Source of the DNA: Deinococcus metalli
GTDB taxonomy: Bacteria; Deinococcota; Deinococci; Deinococcales; Deinococcaceae
Direction: 5' to 3'
DNA length: 23,231 nt
NCBI RefSeq assembly: GCF_014201805.1
Contig: NZ_JACHFK010000023.1
Location: 1-23,231 of the forward strand
The notes beneath the pieces were generated by a model. The model had not been told where the DNA came from and did no database searches. It saw only the letters and a list, made by a program, of their open reading frames with translations. Both the position numbers and the translations under genes were made by a program. Below, piece by piece: positions 1-7,210 of the stretch (the stretch's first letter is position 1; every line of letters starts with the position of its first letter).

Positions 1-95
1 GGTGGTGCTGGTGGCGCCGTGGAGGATTCGCACGGCGCGGTCGAGCGTGTCCGGCAAGCCGTTCACTTCGACAGTGAGCCCGGCGGGCGTGCGGG
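1..95. repeat. Left copy of 95-bp terminal direct repeat
   Basis: These 95 bases are identical to 23137-23231. The simplest reading is that a circular molecule of about 23,136 bp was linearised with an assembly overlap. A minus-strand reading frame runs intact through the joined ends, which supports circularity. True phage terminal redundancy would look the same from sequence alone. Confidence 0.95.
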
Positions 96-231
96 TGAGC
101 GTCACGGTGTGGTGCAACGTGCCCCAGGCTTCGCCAAAGGGGCGGCACTCGGTGGTGGTCGCCCAGGTACGGCTGAGAACGGTGCTGGAGTGCGCTGGAA
201 CCGCGGTGGTGCTGGGCGTACTGTGTGTCAC
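1..231 (-). CDS. Unknown 97-aa protein, 5' part (gene crosses the circle junction)
   Basis: I do not recognise this protein. The frame starts at a GTG (231-229), preceded 7 nt upstream by the ribosome site GAGGT, and runs leftward to base 1. It continues at base 23136 and stops at TGA 23076-23074, giving 97 residues in all. The N-terminus is rich in Ser and Thr, the middle contains TVEVNGLPDTLDRAVRIL, and the C-terminus has several His. No membrane segment or metal-binding pattern is visible. A good sigma70-type promoter lies upstream on the same strand (304-332), divergent from the toxin-antitoxin operon. Its stop overlaps a possible GTG start of the next gene, so it probably heads the minus-strand array of zinc-finger and HTH genes. 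Confidence 0.6.
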   Translation of the reverse strand, partial: MTHSTPSTTAVPAHSSTVLSRTWATTTECRPFGEAWGTLHHTVTLTRTPAGLTVEVNGLPDTLDRAVRILHGATSTT

Positions 232-303
232 GATCCTGACCTCGTGTTTTGGATTCCCGGAGGGGCGAAGTTTCCTAGGCCTCTTCCCCTCTTGGGTGCC
301 CCT

Positions 304-332
304 AATATAGGTGATTCACTTATATGAGTCAA
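304..332 (-). promoter_or_regulatory. Leftward promoter, TTGACT-17-TATATT
   Basis: On the minus strand the -35 box TTGACT (332-327) and the -10 box TATATT (309-304) are 17 bp apart, each matching five of six consensus bases. It points at the junction-spanning gene starting at 231. The -10 box overlaps the first operator-like repeat (306-319), so the divergently encoded HTH protein could repress it. Confidence 0.6.
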
Positions 333-360
333 TAAGCCTTGACCTGTATAGGTGGTTAAC
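306..360. promoter_or_regulatory. Pair of operator-like direct repeats in the divergent promoter
   Basis: TATAGGTGATTCAC (306-319) and TATAGGTGGTTAAC (347-360) match at 12 of 14 positions. They are 41 bp apart, close to four helical turns. The first contains the near-palindrome GTGATTCAC and the second runs into GGTTAACC. One covers the -10 of the leftward promoter and the other lies in the spacer of the rightward promoter. These are natural binding sites for the HTH antitoxin encoded at 374. The role is inferred. Confidence 0.5.
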
Positions 361-367
361 CTAAGCT
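339..367 (+). promoter_or_regulatory. Rightward leaderless promoter, TTGACC-17-TAAGCT
   Basis: The -35 box TTGACC (339-344), a 17-bp spacer and the -10 box TAAGCT (362-367) place transcription start at or next to the ATG at 374. No Shine-Dalgarno sequence lies close to that ATG. This is the TANNNT-to-start layout of leaderless mRNAs, which are frequent in Deinococcus. It would drive the antitoxin-toxin-rep operon. Confidence 0.55.
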
Positions 368-373
368 TTGGCC

Positions 374-739
374 ATGGACACGAATCTTCGGGTACGGGAG
401 GCGATGAGGGCCGCCGTACGCCGGCGTGGCCTGACGCACGCACAACTGGCCTCGCGCCTGGGCATCAAACAGCCCTCCGTCACGCAGTTGCTCAACGGCA
501 CCTACGGCAAGATCCCGCAGTCGCTCCTCGAGGCCCTTGATGCTCTCGGCTTGGAGATCACGGTGGTCGAATCTGCGACCGCCGATGACGCGGACACCGC
601 TCAGGCAAAGGCAGAGGCCATGAGCCTGCTCAGCACGAACCCGTGGGGCAAGAAGCCGGCTGGGCTGGCCACTCCCGTCGAGGTCAAAGGGCCGGCCATT
701 GAGGACCTGCTGCAAGAGCACCGTGGACCTGATCTGTGA
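374..739 (+). CDS. XRE-type HTH antitoxin/repressor of a PIN toxin
   Basis: This 121-aa protein has an N-terminal helix-turn-helix at about residues 20-46 (LTHAQLASRLGIKQPSVTQL). It is followed by a variable middle and a short C-terminal tail (GPAIEDLLQEHR) of the kind antitoxins insert into the toxin. ATG 374 was chosen over the in-frame TTG at 368 because it sits 6 nt after the -10 box, giving a leaderless start. Its stop overlaps the toxin start by 4 bp (GTGA), so the two are translationally coupled. By analogy with type II systems it should neutralise the toxin and repress its own promoter through the repeats at 306-360. It could instead be mainly a copy-number regulator of the downstream rep gene. 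Confidence 0.75.
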   Translation: MDTNLRVREAMRAAVRRRGLTHAQLASRLGIKQPSVTQLLNGTYGKIPQSLLEALDALGLEITVVESATADDADTAQAKAEAMSLLSTNPWGKKPAGLATPVEVKGPAIEDLLQEHRGPDL

Positions 740-1173
740 CCGCATCGCGGCGCCTGCTGTACCTGGACACATCCGCGATGATGCGCCTGTACACGAACGA
801 ACCGAGGCGAAGCGACGTGCTGGCAGAGCAGGCCGCCGCCGACGGCACGATCGCCCACAGCATCACGTACGTGGAAATGCGTGCTGCACTGGCCGGGCGC
901 CGTGCTCGCAAACTCATATCCAAGGCTGCGTACGAGCAGGCGCTGACTGCATTTGAAAGCGACTGGGAGACTATCGCGAGCATTGCCGTGAATGACGCGC
1001 TCCTCCGGCAGGCCGGTGACCTTGCCGAGCAGCACCAGTTACGGGCATACGATGCGGTGCATCTGGCGGCCGCGGTGAAGATTGCGCCCCTGGGCTTGCG
1101 GTTCATGACCTTCGACCAGAAGTTACAGGCAGTGGCTGAGCAGGTACTGCCGGGGATGGTATGGCATGGCTGA
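736..1173 (+). CDS. PIN-domain ribonuclease toxin (VapC-like)
   Basis: This 145-aa protein is a complete PIN domain of normal length. The acidic metal-binding residues are all visible: D11 in YLDTSAMM, E47 in YVEMRAAL, D106 in RAYDAVHLAAA and D127 in FMTFDQKL. PIN toxins of this family cut RNA, often tRNA or rRNA, using Mg2+ or Mn2+. The GTG start overlaps the antitoxin stop, and the toxin stop lies 8 bp inside the replication gene. Nothing suggests inactivation. The likely role is plasmid addiction. The RNA target cannot be read from sequence. Confidence 0.85.
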   Translation: MTASRRLLYLDTSAMMRLYTNEPRRSDVLAEQAAADGTIAHSITYVEMRAALAGRRARKLISKAAYEQALTAFESDWETIASIAVNDALLRQAGDLAEQHQLRAYDAVHLAAAVKIAPLGLRFMTFDQKLQAVAEQVLPGMVWHG

Positions 1174-2974
1174 CACTGATCTCAAGCTTGGTCCCCTGAC
1201 GCTGTATACAGAGCCTGAACCGGCAATCCCTGACCCCCTGCAGCAAGCTCGTGTGGTCGCGGATTTCCTACAGAACCTAGATAAATATATGAGCACACGT
1301 CGGGATGCCGAAGACTACCAGCGTCTCCGTTCTGGGGAACTGGAGACATTCTTCAGGCAGTACACCAAGGAAGAAGTCGAAGCGGAACAGCGTCGCCTTA
1401 CGTTCTACGACCATGAAGGTCAACCGCGACCGATGTACAACGACGAGGTCCTGCGGCGTGGGCTCTTGCCCCCTGAAGACCAGCTGCTGTACTGGTACCG
1501 CACGGCCCGCGCACACCAGTGGGGTACGAACAACAGTCTGCCCATCTCCTGGGCGGAGTGGAATCAGTATCGGCAACGTGTCCCAGTCACACAGGTAAAG
1601 TCCATCGCCGATCTTCTCCATGATCCCCAAGCGAAAACACGTTCGGCAGACATCCAGGCTGACATCCTGGCGCGCGCGGCCGTGACGGTCCGCTCACTCA
1701 CAGCCCTTGAAATCAGCAGCCTCGCCAAAGCGCTGCTCCAGGGGATGGTGACATCCGCTCGCATCGGTCTGCCGATCCACTCGAACACACCCGTTCAACT
1801 ACCGGAACGAATTCCAATGTGGGCCTGGGAAGAGGGCCTCCACATCATCGTTCCCTACTGGTGGGAACTGAAAAACGCTGTGGAAGCTGGCGACGACCTC
1901 AGCCCGTATCCAGCGCACCTACAGAGGATGCTGTCGGCCCCACCATACGCACTCATCGACCGGGCGAGCCGGGACGGGCGCAACTGGAAGCACGACCCAA
2001 CAGAGGACCTTTTCCCTTACTTCGAGGATGGTCGCACCGACGGGATGCGCATCATCTACGGCGCAACGGTCGAGCCCGGCGAGGACATTCAGGTGGCTGC
2101 GAAAGCCGCGGTGGAGCAGGTCAACCGCCTCGATGACCGGACGGCAGACGTCTGGCGCGTCATTCTCTGGAAGGCGTCTGAGAAAGGCATCAGCAACTCG
2201 AATTTCTACACTCGGATCCGCATTGATACCCGTGAAGTCGCGCAGGCACTGGGTTACAAGAAGCACCACAAGGGTGGCATGAAGCCCGAGCATCTGCTCG
2301 AGGTGCATAACGCCCTGGTGCACCTTGAGCGCATGAAGCTCTACATGACCCCTGATGTGAAGGGCACCCTCGAACACACAGCGGGCCAGACGGCAGGGAA
2401 GCGCAAAAAGCAGCAGCTCACTAAAGCCCGCGAAGAGAAGGTCATTTCCGTAATGGCGAGAGAAGTGGACCGCGATCTGTTCGGGCAGGAATGCCACATG
2501 GTTTGGGAGTTGGCACTCGGCGACTGGGTTTCATTCTTCCCCCATAGCTACGCGCCGATGTTCAAGGCCCTCGTGGAACTGCCGAGCCGCAGCGGTGTGC
2601 ACAAGTGGGCGAAAAGAATCGGCACTGAACTGGTGCTGCACTACCGCCAGGATGTGAAGGGCACCAAGGTCAAACGGCTGAGGTGGCGAACCATTCTTGA
2701 TCGTGCCGGCCTGATGCATGAGGTCGACGAACTCAGACAGTCCCCCAGCCGCTCCCGCATCACGAAATACGCAGAGGGCGCCCTAGACGCGTTGAAGGAA
2801 ATTGGCGTGGTCCATGACTGGCAGATCAACCCACGCGATCTCGCTCGCATCAATGACGGCTTGGGGAAGCCAGGGAACTTCGACACCTGGCTGGAAGCCA
2901 TGGTGGAGATCACTCCTCCGCCGGAGGTGCTCGAGATCCTGGACACCATCCCTCCACGCAAGCGGAAGACGTAA
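1166..2974 (+). CDS. Putative plasmid replication initiator (Rep)
   Basis: This 602-aa protein matches no family I can name with certainty. It is a long, soluble, basic protein with many Trp and Tyr residues and a Lys/Arg-rich stretch near residues 405-420 (GKRKKQQLTKAREEK). The second half, with segments such as RVILWKASEKGISNSNF and SRSRITKYAEGALDALKEIG, looks helical and could form winged-helix DNA-binding modules as in iteron Rep proteins. Position is the main argument: four iterons begin 8 bp after its stop, followed by a T-rich stretch. It overlaps the PIN toxin gene by 8 bp and is probably transcribed from the antitoxin promoter. I see no helicase or rolling-circle nuclease motifs. Confidence 0.6.
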   Translation: MADTDLKLGPLTLYTEPEPAIPDPLQQARVVADFLQNLDKYMSTRRDAEDYQRLRSGELETFFRQYTKEEVEAEQRRLTFYDHEGQPRPMYNDEVLRRGLLPPEDQLLYWYRTARAHQWGTNNSLPISWAEWNQYRQRVPVTQVKSIADLLHDPQAKTRSADIQADILARAAVTVRSLTALEISSLAKALLQGMVTSARIGLPIHSNTPVQLPERIPMWAWEEGLHIIVPYWWELKNAVEAGDDLSPYPAHLQRMLSAPPYALIDRASRDGRNWKHDPTEDLFPYFEDGRTDGMRIIYGATVEPGEDIQVAAKAAVEQVNRLDDRTADVWRVILWKASEKGISNSNFYTRIRIDTREVAQALGYKKHHKGGMKPEHLLEVHNALVHLERMKLYMTPDVKGTLEHTAGQTAGKRKKQQLTKAREEKVISVMAREVDRDLFGQECHMVWELALGDWVSFFPHSYAPMFKALVELPSRSGVHKWAKRIGTELVLHYRQDVKGTKVKRLRWRTILDRAGLMHEVDELRQSPSRSRITKYAEGALDALKEIGVVHDWQINPRDLARINDGLGKPGNFDTWLEAMVEITPPPEVLEILDTIPPRKRKT

Positions 2975-2981
2975 TTCTTGT

Positions 2982-3068
2982 TCCAACTGCATCACTCCCC
3001 CCCTCCAACTGCATCACTCCCCCCCCTCCAACTGCATCACTCCCCCCCCTCCAACTGCATCACTCCCA
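2982..3068. repeat. Four iterons of the replication origin
   Basis: Four direct copies of TCCAACTGCATCACTCCC begin at 2982, 3004, 3027 and 3050. The period is 22-23 bp, about two helical turns. The first three copies end in runs of 7, 8 and 8 C, and the last ends CCCAC. Placement directly after the putative rep gene is typical of iteron-controlled plasmid origins. The C-run lengths are the part most open to sequencing error. Confidence 0.8.
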
Positions 3069-3140
3069 CTTTTTTCTTGTCGTGTGGCACAGCGTTTTTG
3101 GCCTCTTTTTTTTCCTAACTAGATCTAACTAGATCTAACT
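3069..3140. other. T-rich, probable DNA-unwinding region of the origin
   Basis: Just after the iterons come runs TTTTTT, GTTTTTGG and TTTTTTTT, in an otherwise GC-rich molecule. A 10-bp tandem repeat CTAACTAGAT follows (3115-3124, 3125-3134, and a partial copy to 3140). An imperfect GC-rich inverted repeat follows at about 3147-3168. This order of iterons, AT-rich segment and short tandem repeats fits an origin melting site. I found no good DnaA box (TTATCCACA) here. Confidence 0.6.
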
Positions 3141-3252
3141 CTGGCAGCCGCCCCGCAGTGGCGGGCGGCCGCCTGAAACAATGAAAGGCAGAGCCGCAGC
3201 CACTGCGGAAACTCCACACCCTGCCCGCCATGGGGCAGAACGCGAGGGCAGA

Positions 3253-5589
3253 GTGACTGGAACGCCGGAAAGCACCAATACACTTCAAGAGGCAGCCCTT
3301 GCGGCCCTGCAGCGCGGGTGGAGCGTGCTCCCCGTGCAGGTTTCAGGAGAATGGGCGAAAAAACCTGCCTACGTCCTGGTTGATACAGGTCATTCCGAGG
3401 TCAAGGACGGCAAGACCGTTCCTGCATGGAAGGGGCTTCAGACGACGCGGCCCACGCCGACCGATGTGACCACGTGGTTTGCGCGGCCGAACGGTAAAGG
3501 CTTGGCGCTGGTAACAGGATCAATCTCGGGTGTGGTCGTCATCGACTTCGACGGACCGGCCGGGGAGGCGCTGCGCGAGCAACTCGGCCTTCCCGTGCAC
3601 GTTCGGACAGGAAGTGGTGGATCACACGTGTACTTCGAGCATCCTGGCTGGCCCGTCACGACCTTGAACGGCAAGGCCAAGGAAGATCTGGGAAAGCAGT
3701 GGCCAGGTCTCGACATCCGCGGCGATGGCGGGTATGCGGTCATTCCCCCCAGCCGTAACGCCAGCGGGCCATACACATGGCTGGGCAGGCCCGGTGAGAT
3801 GCTGCCCCTCGACCGGCTGCCGGAGGATCTGCGTGCATTTCTTGGCCTTCTTGAAGCTCCGCGCCCATCAGCCCCGCGCAACACCACTCCCAGTACGTCG
3901 TATACGGGGCAGCGCCGGGATGGATCAGGGCGGCCACCAGCGGAACTGCTGCTCGGCCGCGCCCTTGATCAGGTGAATGCCGGCGAAGGTCGCAACAACG
4001 CCGGCGCCGAGATGGTGATGCAGCTGCGCGACAACGGGTACAGCGAGGGCGAGGCGTGGGACGTCATGCGCGAGTACGTGGCCCGCGTGCCGCAGCAGGA
4101 CGCCCACGGCCGCCAGGACCCGTACACGGAAGGGGCTGCGCGCGCCACGCTGCGTAGCATCTACACCCGGCCGGCGCGGGATCCCTGGGAGGATCGGCGG
4201 CCGGCACCGTCCTCTGGTCCGACCAGCGTCCTGGCCTCGGCTCCCCGATCCGAAGGGGCGCCCCCTAGCCCGGTGGCTGAAACAGGAGACGGGCCGGTCG
4301 TTCTCACCGGTGATACGGACTTTGCACGAGTCGATGCCGCTCTTGCCATGCCCCATGCAGAAAACGCTGTCGCTCGCCGGTCGCAGACTGCGGACGACCT
4401 GCGTACGCTCCTCCAGGACGGACGACCGGTCTTTGCTCTGGCTCCAACGCACACGATGGAGAGGACCCTCGATGCGGCCGGTGTGGAGTGGTACGCCCTC
4501 CCACGCCTGTCGGTGACGGCCACCGGGGAACAACTGCTTGAAGAGTTGCGGACGGCCATGGCCGATGTCTGGGGGGCCAGCCTTGCCGGCAGTCAGACCT
4601 TCCTGCAGGAAGAACTCTTGGCGCTGGCCGATGCTCGCCTGAATCGGGGCGGCGCCATGTACCCGACAGGTCTGGCTGAGTTCGACGAGGCGATCGGCGG
4701 TGGCTTCTACGACGGCCTGCACGTGCTGGGTGGCGTTACTGGCGGGGGCAAGACAGCCCTGGCGCTGGCGATCGCGGAGGGGAATGCCCGTGCTGGCCGG
4801 CCAGTCCTGTATGTCACGTACGAGCAGAGCCGGTACGAGTTGTGGAGCCGCATGATTAGCACGCGCACCGGCATTGCGCAGCGGCACCTCCGATCAGGGG
4901 GCACGCCAGAACGCCCGGTCAGTGCAGACCTGCAGATCAACCCGCAGTACATCGACCTGATCGAGAATGTGGCGCCCAGCCTCACTGTGATCGAAGGGGA
5001 CGGGTTTGATGGTGGTTCCTGGGGTGTGGACCGGATCGCCGCGCAGGTTCGGCGCCTGAAGGCGGCGCACGACGGCCGTGCGCCGCTGGTGATCCTCGAT
5101 TACCTGCAGCGCATGCCCAGCGGAAGCGAGAAGGACAAGCGGCACCAGGTGGATGACATCGTGATGGGCCTTCAGGTGCGCCTAGGGCGAGAACTCCACG
5201 CGCCTCTGCTGCTGATCAGCAGCGTCGGACGCGGTAAGTACGGCGAGCTGGCTACTATGCCGCTTGAAGAGCGCCTGAGTGTGTTCAAGGAATCGGGCGG
5301 TGTGGAGTACACCGCGTACACAGCTACATTGCTCTACCCGCTCGGTGCTCAGAACATTCAGGCGCTTGGGCTCGAAGCGCCCCCACTGCCGGGCAGCAGC
5401 CGGGCGGCGCTGAAAGGGCTTTGGAAGTACCTCGTGCTCGACCTCGCGAAGAACCGTGAAGGAGAAGCTCCGTGTCAGTGGGTTGTGAGGTGGTATCCGG
5501 TGAGGGGCACATTCGAACTCGTGCAGGCCCTCGATCCAGAAGCGTTAGGTCAGGAGGTAGGGAGCGTCGGACGACGGGCAAGTCGCTGA
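3253..5589 (+). CDS. Primase-helicase: Prim-Pol domain fused to DnaB-like helicase
   Basis: Residues here are counted from an upstream in-frame ATG at 3181. The N-terminus is a bifunctional primase/polymerase domain with the catalytic acidic pair D122/D124 (VVIDFDG), the SGGSHVYF motif (H149) and GLDIRGDGGYAVIPPS (178-191). A middle helical segment (about 255-330) and a variable linker precede a RecA-fold DnaB-like helicase. That domain has Walker A GVTGGGKT (K524) and Walker B LVILDYLQ (D640). The protein should unwind and prime plasmid DNA next to the iteron origin. GTG 3253 has GAGGG 4 nt upstream, whereas ATG 3181 has no ribosome site, so I prefer 778 aa over 802. It lacks terminase motifs. 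Confidence 0.85.
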   Translation: MTGTPESTNTLQEAALAALQRGWSVLPVQVSGEWAKKPAYVLVDTGHSEVKDGKTVPAWKGLQTTRPTPTDVTTWFARPNGKGLALVTGSISGVVVIDFDGPAGEALREQLGLPVHVRTGSGGSHVYFEHPGWPVTTLNGKAKEDLGKQWPGLDIRGDGGYAVIPPSRNASGPYTWLGRPGEMLPLDRLPEDLRAFLGLLEAPRPSAPRNTTPSTSYTGQRRDGSGRPPAELLLGRALDQVNAGEGRNNAGAEMVMQLRDNGYSEGEAWDVMREYVARVPQQDAHGRQDPYTEGAARATLRSIYTRPARDPWEDRRPAPSSGPTSVLASAPRSEGAPPSPVAETGDGPVVLTGDTDFARVDAALAMPHAENAVARRSQTADDLRTLLQDGRPVFALAPTHTMERTLDAAGVEWYALPRLSVTATGEQLLEELRTAMADVWGASLAGSQTFLQEELLALADARLNRGGAMYPTGLAEFDEAIGGGFYDGLHVLGGVTGGGKTALALAIAEGNARAGRPVLYVTYEQSRYELWSRMISTRTGIAQRHLRSGGTPERPVSADLQINPQYIDLIENVAPSLTVIEGDGFDGGSWGVDRIAAQVRRLKAAHDGRAPLVILDYLQRMPSGSEKDKRHQVDDIVMGLQVRLGRELHAPLLLISSVGRGKYGELATMPLEERLSVFKESGGVEYTAYTATLLYPLGAQNIQALGLEAPPLPGSSRAALKGLWKYLVLDLAKNREGEAPCQWVVRWYPVRGTFELVQALDPEALGQEVGSVGRRASR

Positions 5590-5629
5590 TCTCTGGGGGG
5601 TGTGCCCCTGCGTTGTCGGAAAAAAGGGC

Positions 5630-5836
5630 ATGCGGAAGAGCAAGCTAGGCCCTGCCACTCTTACCCCTCGACTTCGGTACTACACCGAAGAAGAACTGTG
5701 CGTTCTCTTGGACACCTTGACTTGTCCGTACTGCCGGTGCGACGTCGCCGATACGGACGTCAGTACACCGAACGAGAAAGCGGTTGTCTTTTCCTGTCCC
5801 ACATGTAGGAGAACCGGCCGCCTGCACACGCTGTGA
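5630..5836 (+). CDS. Small zinc-ribbon protein, function unknown
   Basis: This is a 68-aa protein from ATG 5630, or 78 aa from GTG 5600. It has two Cys pairs, CPYC and CPTC, about 20 residues apart, which is the usual spacing for one zinc ribbon. The helix before it (YYTEEELCVLLDTL) is acidic. It lies 40 bp after the primase-helicase on the same strand and may be cotranscribed. A DNA- or RNA-binding accessory role is plausible but only inferred. The start is uncertain: GTG 5600 follows a G run, and ATG 5630 has only a short purine run close to it. Confidence 0.5.
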   Translation: MRKSKLGPATLTPRLRYYTEEELCVLLDTLTCPYCRCDVADTDVSTPNEKAVVFSCPTCRRTGRLHTL

Positions 5837-5920
5837 CGCAGAGTCGATGCAGCCGTAAGTGCCAAGTGGGGAGGGCACAGGGTGTGCCATGTCGGATCCG
5901 ACATTCCCGCACCATGAGCC

Positions 5921-6241
5921 ATGGACACGTTCCCTACGATCAGCACGGAAAAACCGCCCTTCAGCCGCGCCACCAACGGTGTCATGTGGGCCGTACTCAG
6001 CGCCTACGCCCGCAGCCTGCCCCGCGGGTCACCCGAGTACCACCGCGCCCGGCGAGCGGCCTTCCGTGCCTTCTGGAGCGGCATGACCTCCCAGGGGGAG
6101 GCGGTCGTCCAAGCGGCCGAACTGGGCCTCACCAGGTACGCCAACCTCACCACTGCCGGCCGCGCCTTGGCCGCCGATTTCATCGCCCGCCTGGGTGTGC
6201 CAGCCTCGGACTCACCCTCCCATACCGTGGACTCGATATGA
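5921..6241 (+). CDS. Unknown 106-aa protein
   Basis: I do not recognise this protein. After a Thr/Pro-rich start, residues about 15-60 are Ala- and Arg-rich and probably helical (SRATNGVMWAVLSAYARSL, RARRAAFRAFW). No Cys cluster, signal peptide or membrane segment is seen. Its TGA overlaps the ATG of the next gene (ATGA at 6238-6241), so the two are translationally coupled. No clear ribosome site precedes ATG 5921. A longer overlapping frame that opens at 5833 has low-complexity Arg/Pro/His-rich content here and is a shadow. Confidence 0.5.
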   Translation: MDTFPTISTEKPPFSRATNGVMWAVLSAYARSLPRGSPEYHRARRAAFRAFWSGMTSQGEAVVQAAELGLTRYANLTTAGRALAADFIARLGVPASDSPSHTVDSI

Positions 6242-6717
6242 CCCCATCCACCCTGACCGAAGCGGTGCTCCTCGACCGTTACGCCGACATGCTGGCCATC
6301 TATGACCTCTACCTGGGGTCTGAAGATGGCCAGGCCGCGCCCAAGCGCAGCAGCCTCGTGGCCACCCGCGACCACATTCAGCAGCTGCGCGACGGTGCAG
6401 AGATCACGCCGGCGCACCTGCTCTCTCTGCTCAGAGCGGCCCGCCATCAGTACGCCGGGATCCGCCCCGCTGACGCTGGCTACGACTGCAGCGATCCCGG
6501 CGACGAGGAGGCCAGAGAGGTGGTCGAAGAGTGCGCCGCGGCCCTGCGTGTCCGTGCGGCACAGATCCACCCTGGAGCAGTCGCGATTGCCGACTCGTTG
6601 GGCCAGCACGTGTATCCGCAGACGGCCTCTGCCATGGCCATGCTGCTGGGCCTGAGCATGAACACGGCCGATCAGGTCAATCACGTGCGCCGTTTGCGGA
6701 CTCTGCCGCAGGCCTGA
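6238..6717 (+). CDS. Unknown 159-aa protein, coupled to the gene before it
   Basis: I do not recognise this protein. It is acidic and mostly helical in appearance, with the segments LLDRYADMLAIYDLYLG, HLLSLLRAARHQYAGI and EEAREVVEECAAALRVRAAQIH. It has no signal peptide and no enzymatic motif I can name. ATG 6238 overlaps the previous stop. The same reading frame is open back to 5833, but the upstream part has the composition of an out-of-frame shadow, so the shorter start is preferred. The tight coupling suggests the two proteins act together. The gene ends 24 bp before a strong hairpin. Confidence 0.55.
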   Translation: MTPSTLTEAVLLDRYADMLAIYDLYLGSEDGQAAPKRSSLVATRDHIQQLRDGAEITPAHLLSLLRAARHQYAGIRPADAGYDCSDPGDEEAREVVEECAAALRVRAAQIHPGAVAIADSLGQHVYPQTASAMAMLLGLSMNTADQVNHVRRLRTLPQA

Positions 6718-6741
6718 GGCCGGTACCCTGTGACCGCAGCA

Positions 6742-6775
6742 GTACGCGCCTGTGGCTCGGCCATAAGGCGCGTAC
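6742..6775. terminator. Strong stem-loop between convergent genes
   Basis: GTACGCGCCT (6742-6751) pairs perfectly with AGGCGCGTAC (6766-6775). The 14-nt loop can form a nested TGGC/GCCA stem. It lies between a rightward gene ending at 6717 and a leftward gene ending at 6830, the position of a bidirectional terminator. Neither side has a clear T tract. Confidence 0.45.
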
Positions 6776-6829
6776 GCGAAGGTGAAAGAAGGTAGGCCGG
6801 TCACCACCCTCCCCTACTTCGCCCTGACG

Positions 6830-7021
6830 TCAGTCCGTTACCTTCCGCCCGGCATTCTCTTTGTCTTCAAGAATCTTGCCGAGGATGAAGAATGTCGGGG
6901 CCCAGTGTCCGATAAACAGACCATCGCGCTCTTTGTCGGAGGTGTCGCTCTGGAAGTATTGGCTGGCGCTGAGGATGATGGAGCCGAAGCCGAGCAGGTA
7001 CAGAATGTTGTGGGCTTTCAT
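6830..7021 (-). CDS. Small two-helix membrane protein
   Basis: This 63-aa protein has a hydrophobic N-terminal helix (about residues 5-20), a charged loop (DTSDKERDG) and a second hydrophobic segment containing GHWAPTFFILG (about 35-49). The WAPTFF.LG pattern recurs in small membrane proteins of many bacteria; I know no established function. ATG 7021 is fixed by an excellent ribosome site, AGGAGG, 4 nt upstream, which rules out a longer frame from 7090. The 189 bp upstream (7022-7210) hold no gene I can support and no clear promoter. Confidence 0.65.
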   Translation of the reverse strand: MKAHNILYLLGFGSIILSASQYFQSDTSDKERDGLFIGHWAPTFFILGKILEDKENAGRKVTD

Positions 7022-7210
7022 GGATCCTCCTGTGGGTTCCTCCGGGTGGAGGGGGGGTACAGCCATGACACCCTGAGACGCAGGCGGCAACGGTGCGTGT
7101 TCTCACCCTGTGAGGGCAGAGTCAATGTCACAGCGAATCCTGATGAAGGCTTGGAGCATATGCCCCTGTGCGCGCACGCGTGACCCCTATTCAAACCATG
7201 CTGGATGTTG

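Noticed and set aside
1..327. Plus-strand open frames at the start of the window
   Set aside because: They are antisense to the junction-spanning minus-strand gene, which has a ribosome site and a promoter. They have no support of their own.
2982..3068. Short direct repeats considered as a CRISPR array
   Set aside because: Units are 22-23 bp and contiguous, with no unique spacers of 30-40 bp and no cas genes. They fit iterons.
3253..5589. Walker-motif protein considered as a large terminase
   Set aside because: The N-terminal Prim-Pol motifs and the DnaB-like spacing of Walker A and B show a primase-helicase. No C-terminal terminase nuclease motif is present.
5833..6237. N-terminal extension of the 159-aa protein back to GTG 5833
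   Set aside because: The extension overlaps the 106-aa gene in another frame and has Arg/Pro/His-rich shadow composition. ATG 6238 has an ATGA overlap that explains its start.
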